Assembly (NCBI GenBank): GCA_022818135.1
Contig: JAFMSR010000014.1
Coordinates: forward strand, 36,939,424-37,003,423
Direction of reading: 5' to 3'
Length of the DNA: 64,000 nt
Source: Saxidomus purpurata
Taxonomy: Eukaryota > Mollusca > Bivalvia > Venerida > Veneridae
Position numbers and translations under genes: made by a program. The first letter of the stretch is position 1. Each line of letters opens with the position of its first letter. The notes under the pieces were generated by a model, which was not told where the DNA came from, searched no databases, and worked only from the letters and a program-made list of their open reading frames with translations. Below are positions 57,485 to 64,000 of this stretch, one piece after another.

Positions 57485-57634
57485 AATAAATACTTTCAAT
57501 ATTCCTCAGGGAATAATAATTATAACTGTTTTTCTATTTACAACAACTCTTTAATTCAATTTAATTCTTTAATTGTTGTAAATAGAAAAACAGTTATAAT
57601 TATTATTCCCTGAGGAATATTGAAAGTATTTATT
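57485..57634. repeat. Perfect 62-bp inverted repeat with 26-nt loop
   Basis: 57,485-57,546 and 57,573-57,634 are exact reverse complements over 62 bp. CTATTTACAACAA sits at the inner edge and AATAAATACTTTC at the outer edge. In addition ATTTACAACAACTCTTTAAT at 57,535-57,554 reappears inverted at about 57,673-57,692, and ATGAATTAAAAAT occurs in direct orientation on both sides. Confidence 0.95.
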
Positions 57635-57694
57635 GTGGAAATAAAACTCCTTGAAGAAGATGTCAGCAGAATTAAAGAGTTGTTGTAAATGAAT

Positions 57695-57810
57695 TAAAAA
57701 TGTTATTTAGCATCAAAGTGTGTAGCATCTAGGCATTCATAGTAAAAGTCATTCGCCTGAATTATTAAATTCCAAAGTTCTTAGACAACTGAGGCACGTC
57801 TTTGCCTTAG
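57695..57810 (+). repeat. Dispersed repeat family G, copy 1
   Basis: GTTATTTAGCATCAAAGTG, GTCATTCGCCTGAATTATT and AATTCCAAAGTTCTTAGACA match 58,668-58,770 in order and orientation. Confidence 0.7.
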
Positions 57811-58470
57811 GCCACCCGCCTGAATAAATGGCTAAAACACAAAATGTTGGGTTGGGCGTTAGTGAGTCACTTCAAGGAAATCTTTAGCCATTGATTGCCG
57901 AGATTGTTGAAACCTTTCTAAAATTGTATGTCCATCTGTAACTTGTCATAAAAAAACTGTCAACGAAACAAAAAACTCGGACAATCTTGATACAGCATGA
58001 AATAAAAACTATACCAGTGAAAGAAATTATAGAATGTAGCCAACTGTTTTCTGTAACATTAATACTCGTATATAATCATGAAGGGGGGAAACATAACCAG
58101 GTTCTTCAGCGAATCAAAATAGTTTTAGTACTATTTGTGGCGGGCTTTAGATTTAATTTAACCAATTCAGATATATTGCCGTCGGCGCTTCTATTTTGCA
58201 CTTTCATCGTCCTGTATAAATGACGGAAAATTAAAGTACATAACAAGCAATTAAGAATACCGGAAAAAAGGGCAACGAACTCAATATTAAAATAAAATTT
58301 CAGGTAATATTGTCTTGGTCTTAAAAGGAAATTGTGAAAAGTCATAAGAAATTATGCGTAGGTTTTAGTAGTTTAAAGGCGTAATGTTTCTCTCGAAACA
58401 GGTCATCTATAGAATAGATTGAAAATTAAAAAGTGGAAGGTTATTGAGCCGTTGTTTCAATGATTAGCAT

Positions 58471-58790
58471 TACAGTCCAACCTCTCTTAACAACACCTCC
58501 GAAGGGCAAAAACCTCTCTACAAAGACAGATGTTTTATTTCCCAAAGCAGTTATATCCGAACAAATTAACCTCCCTAGAACAACAATTAGTTAACCTCTC
58601 TACACCAAACAAAAATTGATATTCCCTGAGAGATACCAGATCGTACAAAAAAATAAAAAATATTAAAAACGTTATTTAGCATCAAAGTGCTTGACATTTT
58701 TGCACTCATTGTAGAAGTCATTGGGCCTAATTTATTCAATTCCAAATTTCCCAGATCTTTAGGACACTGAAAAAGTAATTATAACTTGAA
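58471..58790 (+). repeat. Tigger/pogo-like terminus plus dispersed repeat family G, copy 2
   Basis: TACAGTCCAACCTCTCTTAA at 58,471 resembles the terminus of the MITE at 39,542. Several AACCTCTCTACA words follow, but no right terminus was found. From 58,668 the sequence is copy 2 of family G (GTTATTTAGCATCAAAGTGC). Confidence 0.55.
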
Positions 58791-59189
58791 AGATAAAAAC
58801 TGGATTAAGTGTTTCAAAAATAAGAAATGCACAATTCTTACTTGGCAAAAGCGCCATTCTTACTTACTCTTAGCGGAACTTAGACCATTTATAATGTCTA
58901 TAAACATGTCTATAAACATTTATACCCGGCTTAGAGATGCTTACTAAATTATAGTTAGTCAGAGTATTTTTTCTTATGCCGACGTCAGTGGTAATGCAAA
59001 CATAAAGCTGAGCACAATAGCTTTAAAGCTCACCTGAGCATGAAGTGCTCAATGTGCTTTAAGTATTGTTGAATTTCCGGCGTCCCGTCCACAATTGATT
59101 TGTTTACACTCTAGTATGGAACGCCATGGCCGTCTTATCATGACTTGTTGATCTTTTATTATATGCAGCAGATATTTAATTAGTTCGTG

Positions 59190-59570
59190 TGGTACATGTT
59201 ACTTTATATGCCGTACTTTCTTCGTTATATGTAGTACAACTCTTCTTATATATGGTGGTACTGTCTTTATATGAGTGCATTTGAATTTTGGTGCGGAACA
59301 AACACCAATATATGCAGTAGGTAGTAGATAAAACGTTATACGTGGTGCTTTTTACATTATATGATGTGCAAACATCAATACATATGGTAGTGACTGAGTC
59401 CATTATGTGTGGTGTTTTTTTTCCTTATATGTAGTGCAAATAACACTATATATCGTATTTTCGTTAATATACACTGTTACAGTAGATCTCACATTATATG
59501 CTGTACATGCGATGATTTCCTTATATGATGTGCTTCCAGCATTATTATGCGGTAGTAATTTCTTTAACAT
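59190..59570. repeat. Degenerate minisatellite, TTATATG(T/A)(A/G)GTGC units
   Basis: About a dozen units of 25-32 bp, each with a TTATATGTAGTGC-like core separated by 12-18 variable bases. Open frames on both strands here follow from the repeat and are not genes. Confidence 0.7.
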
Positions 59571-59684
59571 CATGCTTCATTCTTTTCTTGCGATTTTAAT
59601 GACGTATCAGTATCTAGGAGGTTCGTTCGAACAAGAAAACACAAAATATTGCAAAGTTTATCACGAATATATCACGAATATATC

Positions 59685-59880
59685 GACACTACGCCTTAGT
59701 AAACAAGAGAGAGTCCAGGCGGTAATAATACTGGCGTCTGGAACTTCCGTTGATGACATTGCACGGCAGTTAAACTGTCATAGGAATACAATTCCACGTC
59801 TCAATGTTTGATTTTGACAAACTGGAGACATTTCAAATAGGCTCAGGTTAGGTAGACCTTTTTATATGTTTGAATTGGAC
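59685..59880 (+). pseudogene. Tc1/mariner-type transposase N-terminal remnant
   Basis: 59,690-59,811 encodes RLSKQERVQAVIILASGTSV and then DDIARQLNCHRNTIPRLN, a homeodomain-like helix-turn-helix typical of Tc1/mariner transposase starts. After a stop, the next ~60 nt read FDKLETFQIGSG, corresponding to the usual F-Q-x-T-G-x-x-x-x-R-P linker. No catalytic domain follows, so only the DNA-binding start remains. Confidence 0.65.
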
Positions 59881-59884
59881 AGGA

Positions 59885-60370
59885 TTCAAAATTGACCCGC
59901 CCGGGGGTCACTTGATTTTACATAGGTTTATATAGGAAAAACTTTTTAAATCGTCTTCTCCTCAGAAACCACCAAGGCTAGACAAGATATTTAGTATACA
60001 TATATATCATTGTCTTGTGGAATTCTACCAGTCTTTAAGTTGTTCAAGTCAAAATTAACCCTGCACGGGGGCTCACTTGGTTTCGGAAAACTTTTAAAAT
60101 CCTCTGCAAAACCAAAAAGTTTAGAGCTTGTCTAATGGACCTCTACCAAGTGTGTCCAAATATTGTCCCTGGGGTCAATATTGGCCCTGAACGGGGGTCA
60201 CATTTTTACATAAACCTAATCATAAAAACGTTTTTAAAATCTTCCTTCTCCAAAAAAACACAAGGCAAAGTGCTTAGATATTTGGTATGTTGCATTGTCT
60301 AGTGGTCCTCTGCCAAGTTCCTTTAAATCGTGCCCCTGGGGTTAAAATTGACCACGCTCGCTGGGGGGTC
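59885..60370 (+). repeat. Bivalve tandem-core repeat, about three ~165-bp units
   Basis: Each unit carries a GGGGGTCAC- or GGGGGCTCAC-type start, 'AAAACTTTTTAAATC', a TTGTCT(A/T)(G/A)TGG and a CCTCTACCAAGT-like block, ending in TGCCCCTGGGGT(C/T)AAAATTGACC. It resembles 8,770-9,140. Non-coding. Confidence 0.65.
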
Positions 60371-60424
60371 CATTGTCTGTATATATAAAGAAAAATCTTA
60401 GCTTCCAATGAGTTTCTATAGCAA

Positions 60425-60840
60425 AGCAACCACCTACCTCCTTAACAACTAGTGACTTCACTTGGAACAAATGACTTCCTTCGCAACCAGTGACTTCCCT
60501 CCTTAGCAAACAGTGACATCCCCTATTTACCAGTGACTTCATTAGCAACCATTGACTCTCTTAAGAGAATTTAGTCCCCCAGCAACCAGTGACATCCCCT
60601 GGCAATCAGTGACTTCCTTAGTAACCTTTAGCATCACCTTGCCATCATTGACTTCCTTAGCAACAAGTGACGTCCTTAGCAACTATCAACAGTTGTCTTT
60701 GGCAATCAGTGACTTCCCATAGTGACTAGTGATTCCCTTAGCAACCAGGGACTGCCCCTGGCAGCTGGTGACATTTAGTGAAGAGTGACATTTTTACGAA
60801 CCAGTAACTTTCCCTGGTAACCAGTGACTTTCTTAGGTAA
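60425..60840. repeat. Minisatellite of CCTTAGCAACCAGTGACTTC units
   Basis: About 16 diverged units of roughly 22-28 bp, with frequent CAACCAGTGACTTCC and CAATCAGTGACTTCC cores. Confidence 0.85.
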
Positions 60841-60844
60841 GTGC

Positions 60845-61370
60845 ACTGATACTCGGACGAGCGATAAAGGCTCACTTGTAAATATTCTTGCTATAGGTAA
60901 CAATAATGCCACGATGGCCCTGGATTGCTCACCTGAAAGTAAGTCCTCATATTATTCACCAATTAATGACTTTCACCTCAGATGAGCAATATTTGAACTT
61001 GTTCGAGACACGGACGAATGAGTAAGCCAGAATAGCATGATCAAGTATTGAAATATGTATGCAAATCTGTACATAAGGTCCAAATTTCTTCTAAAGAAGC
61101 TTCAAAAGAACGAAAGTAGGCCAATTGGTCATCGCCAAGGTCACACGAAAACCTTGACCTAGATTTTACAGGCATACATTTACATGTACATTTATGTAGA
61201 TAAGGAGATGTTCGAGTGTAAAGATAGATATTCAAAGTTTTGTAAAATCAGGGGTCATAACTCTCAAAAGCTATTAATCGGATCAAGCCCGTAATCAAAC
61301 TCATCTGAAACCTTCTGGTCACACATTCTGTGTAAATATGATAAGGATCAGTGAGAAAATGAAGGCACTA
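60845..61370. repeat. Bivalve dispersed repeat interrupted by a LINE scrap
   Basis: GATGGCCCTGGATTGCTCAC (about 60,914) is a repeat phrase familiar from bivalve DNA. GGGTCATAACTCTCAAAAGC...GATC(A/C)AA(T)CAAGCCC occurs here (61,250-61,290) and again at 61,748-61,790, with the LINE scrap 61,375-61,687 between. The unit array was therefore probably split by the insertion. Confidence 0.5.
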
Positions 61371-61374
61371 AAGA

Positions 61375-61687
61375 GACTAAACGAGTGACACCACAATAGC
61401 GAGTACGCATCATCTGTATGGTCTCCACACACCCAGGCTAATATTCACAAGCTGAAGATGTTCCAGCGACGCACAATCAAATGGGTAAAACTTTAAATTA
61501 CTTTAGAGATACCAGTGTGACAGACCTGCAGAACATCCTTGGCTGGAGCACCCTTGGGAACAGGCGTCGGGCCTCCAAATTGATTATGTTTTACAAAGTA
61601 TACTACAATCTTGTAACAATCTCCCTGCCCAGTTACCTTGAAGTCCCAAACAGGTTAACAATACATATGCACCCCTTTAGTCTCTAG
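61375..61687 (+). mobile_element. LINE reverse transcriptase C-terminal scrap (CR1/Jockey-like)
   Basis: VWSPHTQANIHKLKMFQRRT and IKWVK are followed, after a frameshift at 61,485-61,495, by TSVTDLQNILGWSTLGNRRR and SKLIMFYKVYYNLVTISLP. This is the conserved thumb/connection segment of CR1/Jockey-type elements (x-W-S-P-x-T... Q-R-R-x-x-R-W-V ... L-x-W-x-x-L-x-x-R-R). It is a different LINE lineage from the element at 0.4-4.6 kb. Confidence 0.75.
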
Positions 61688-62002
61688 AGCGATTGAGTTA
61701 AGTTGTAATAACTTGTTTCGCAATCGAGAGTAGTGTTTGTTCAATTAGGGGCCATAACTTTTGATGTGTTGATCCAATCAAGCCCATAATAAAATCACCC
61801 GAGATCTTATAACCATACACATTACCTTCAAGTTTGATTTGGATTACATTTTTGTAATTTAGAAATGCGAGTGCTACAGTGTAAACAAACCAGCTACTCA
61901 CGGGCGACAACGGTGGACTTCAGGCGAGAGCACTTTGAGTTCAGTTGAGCAAAAAAGACAGCACAAAACAAACAACCACAAATTCCTCTAATTTATATTT
62001 TG

Positions 62003-62008
62003 TTTAAT
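62003..62008 (-). terminator. Candidate poly(A) signal (ATTAAA) of the H2A.X gene
   Basis: ATTAAA on the minus strand lies about 15 nt beyond the stop codon. I see no histone-type 3' stem-loop in the ~120 nt examined, which suits a polyadenylated, replication-independent histone transcript. Confidence 0.4.
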
Positions 62009-62021
62009 TTTACAAATCATT

Positions 62022-63550
62022 TTAAAATTCTTGTGACTGGGACGAGGATGACTTCGAAGACTTTCCTGTTTTCTTCGGAAGAAGAGCGTTCTGGATGTTG
62101 GGGAGGACACCGCCTTGTGATATTGTTACGCCACTCAGTAGCTTGTTCAGTTCTTCGTCATTCCTTATAGCTAACTGGATATGTCGCGGAATAATGCGGC
62201 TTTTCTTATTGTCACGTGCAGCATTTCCCGCCAATTCCAAAACTTCGGCTGCAAGGTACTCTAAGACTGCGGCAAGGTAAACTGGGGCACCTGCTCCAAT
62301 TCTTTCAGCGTAATTACCCTGAAGTACGTAAAGTTTGATCATTACCCTGAATTATATAAGTATGGTAACTAACATCGAAGTAGCAGCACGCACAGTGGCG
62401 TTTTACATTTATTAAATGGCCGGGACAATGTTGAAGATTTAATATCTTTCCGTATACACGGTTTGGCTAAGACTGAATTTAAAACAATATTATCCAAAAT
62501 TACATCAAAAAGTATCTTAAGCGTTCTGACCTCGTATAGAATTTGGTCAAGGATAACTGTTGATCCGATAAAAAAATCCTATTGGGAGTTACGGAGGGGA
62601 CTATATGCTTTTTTGGTGACTAGAAGCGCAGGTACTCCGGACTGTCTGGCGCGATCTAGTGGCTTATCAAACTTTGTCGAAATATCATACCCCATACTGG
62701 CTAGAGTCCTACAACCGGACACTTTTCAAACATATTTTGCGATAACTCTTGCAGTTTTGTATCTAGCTATCAAAATTTTTCCAGTAGAAAGTTAGGTTTC
62801 TCTCCGGAACGAAAAGCTAACTTGTTAATTCATAAGACTAAATCAATCACATTTTTGAGGCCCGGCTGTGGGATTACCAAATTGCTATATTTTATTGACC
62901 AACTGTACCATGTTTCCGGTAGTTTAAATAGATTTGTTTAATTGTAATGTTAGCTTTTAAATTATGTTAACTGTATCAATCATTTGACACATTAATGAAA
63001 TATCATGATAAAAGGTTAAACTTGTGATCTTTTTTTTGATGGGCCTCACATAAATATTGCGCATGCACAGTCTGTCACTTTCCACTTTTCCCCCCGACAA
63101 TGTAAGCATGCTTTCAGTGACTGACAAAATAAACGGTGAGATTGTTGGTCAAATAGTTACATTAAACTGTTGTTGTTGCACTTTGTTGGTAGAAACCAAG
63201 TGTCTGTTTGATCAACACCATATGATTGTAAATATTTTTTTAACAAAATATTCACGCGTTCTAACAAGTGTCCGGTTTGATGGTCGTCCGTATTTGGTGG
63301 TCTCCAACCAGTAAATATTATCACCAAATCTGGTTAACTGTGGTAAAACTATTTTATATAACATTTTATATATAATTATGTTATTATTTTTGTAGAATAA
63401 AGTTGTCAACAAATATAACTTGATAACACGAGTGTATCATACCTTTCTTAACAGCCTATGAAGACGTCCGACCGGAAACTGTAGACCAGCTCTGCTTGAC
63501 CTTGATTTCCCAGCCTTCTTGATTTTTCCTCCCTTTCCTCGGCCAGACAT
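62022..63550 (-). CDS. H2AX: Histone H2A.X, two exons
   Basis: This is a core histone variant that dimerises with H2B in the nucleosome. Its C-terminal SQ motif is the site phosphorylated by ATM/ATR-type kinases at DNA breaks. Exon 1 (63,550-63,443) encodes 36 residues: MSGRGKGGK start, [17 protein letters not shown]. Exon 2 (62,318-62,022) begins [20 protein letters not shown]. The join is phase 0 with donor GGTATG and acceptor CTTCAG, and the intron is 1,124 bp (62,319-63,442). The product is 134 residues, against ~125-130 for replicative H2A and 143 for human H2A.X. The histone fold and the acidic-patch region (NDEELNKLL) are intact. The tail ends SQSQEF: tandem SQ sites at 129-130 and 131-132, with F134 as the hydrophobic last residue. 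TTTCAG just 5' of the ATG could be the acceptor of a 5' UTR intron. Confidence 0.95.
62463..62795 (+). CDS. Unassigned open frame inside the H2A.X intron, antisense
   Basis: A 110-codon open frame, which extends upstream without an ATG for at least 15 more codons ([16 protein letters not shown]). Segments such as [20 protein letters not shown] look protein-like rather than random. I do not recognise it. Position within an intron suggests an inserted element; no terminal repeats were found. Confidence 0.25.
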   Translation: MAKTEFKTILSKITSKSILSVLTSYRIWSRITVDPIKKSYWELRRGLYAFLVTRSAGTPDCLARSSGLSNFVEISYPILARVLQPDTFQTYFAITLAVLYLAIKIFPVES

Positions 63551-63666
63551 GATTTGAGATTACTGAAATATAAGTTGGTCAAATTATGAAAATGAAATAC
63601 GTTTAACGACCGCTTCAACTTACAGATAGGCAGTTTACCCAACCATAGTTTCTTTTACTACCTAAA

Positions 63667-63842
63667 AAAATTTTTTTTTTCTACCACACAATATTTTTTT
63701 TTTCTACCAAACCAAATTTTTTTTTCCTTTTTCTCCACCCTTTTTTTTTTACCTAACCATAGTTTCTTGTACTACCTAACCATAGTTTCTTATACTACCT
63801 AACCATAGTTTCTTATACTAACTAACCATAGTTTCTTGTACT
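63667..63842. repeat. Poly-T tracts and 23-bp tandem repeat upstream of H2A.X
   Basis: Four T-runs of about 9-10 (63,667-63,750) separated by CTACCA(CA/AA)-type spacers are followed by four copies of a 23-bp unit, ACCTAACCATAGTTTCTTGT+ACT, at 63,751-63,842. A single similar unit stands at about 63,638. The array lies 90-290 bp 5' of the H2A.X start codon. Confidence 0.9.
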
Positions 63843-64000
63843 ACTATATTCCTATATTCCGTAAGAAACTGCAAACGTTTAGACATAATTAGGCAGGTGC
63901 TTCTTTGACGACCTGTTCTTGAAATGAGACACTCGATGGGGATAAGCTTGATCAGACGACATTGTGTTTGTCGTCTGCTTTGACGCGTAGCCAGTTGAAA
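63843..64000. other. Window end, nothing recognised
   Basis: No motif or gene is visible in the last 158 bases. Confidence 0.4.

Noticed and set aside
59176..59403. 75-codon threonine/tyrosine-rich frame
   Set aside because: Produced by the TTATATGTAGTGC minisatellite read in antisense.

Overview
The window looks like nuclear DNA of a bivalve mollusc. It is AT-rich, intron-containing and gene-poor, and it is packed with repeats that I recognise as bivalve-type: elements with short tandem cores that open or close on GTCC/GGAC runs, fold-back MITEs, and many 3' ends of non-LTR retrotransposons. No species is claimed.

Host genes are few. (1) At 26,758-27,234 (minus) lies the last exon of a secreted cystine-knot hormone of the Trunk/PTTH family; its cysteine spacing and motifs fit closely and upstream exons were not found. 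(2) At 62,022-63,550 (minus) is a complete two-exon histone H2A.X gene whose product ends in SQEF, the damage-signalling phosphorylation motif.

The main mobile system is a two-gene DNA transposon at 43,545-49,068 with terminal inverted repeats and a TA dinucleotide at each end. A plus-strand gene beside the left end encodes a SWIM zinc finger - YqaJ nuclease - PHD finger protein of about 650 residues. A minus-strand gene beside the right end encodes a THAP - HTH_Tnp_4 - DDE_Tnp_4 transposase of 443 residues. They converge tail to tail, and both reading frames begin just inside the terminal repeats. The pairing matches the ISL2EU (IS4EU) superfamily as I remember it. The only visible damage is a frame break that replaces the last ~30 residues of the transposase.

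Layout. 1-330: end of a bivalve repeat. About 331-4,570: near-complete Tx1/L1-like LINE (endonuclease, reverse transcriptase, zinc-knuckle tail) interrupted only at three homopolymer runs. 4.6-14.4 kb: non-coding with MITEs. 14.4-15.2 kb: LINE 3' fragment. 17.7-23.6 kb: tandem-core elements and palindromes. 25.9-27.2 kb: SINE and the hormone exon. 29.2-32.8 kb: a 71-bp tandem array merging into a decayed, partly duplicated copy of the first LINE's family. 33-43.4 kb: dispersed repeats, LINE scraps, microsatellites. 43.5-49.1 kb: the transposon. 49.2-53.6 kb: local duplication, a complete MITE, a LINE fragment. 54.6-57.35 kb: a 2.7-kb inverted repeat, followed by a perfect 62-bp hairpin. 58.5-61.7 kb: minisatellites, Tc1-like and LINE remnants. 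62.0-63.85 kb: H2A.X and a 23-bp tandem repeat.

All protein assignments rest on reading motifs by eye; no database search was run. Boundaries of repeats are approximate unless a terminal repeat is given.
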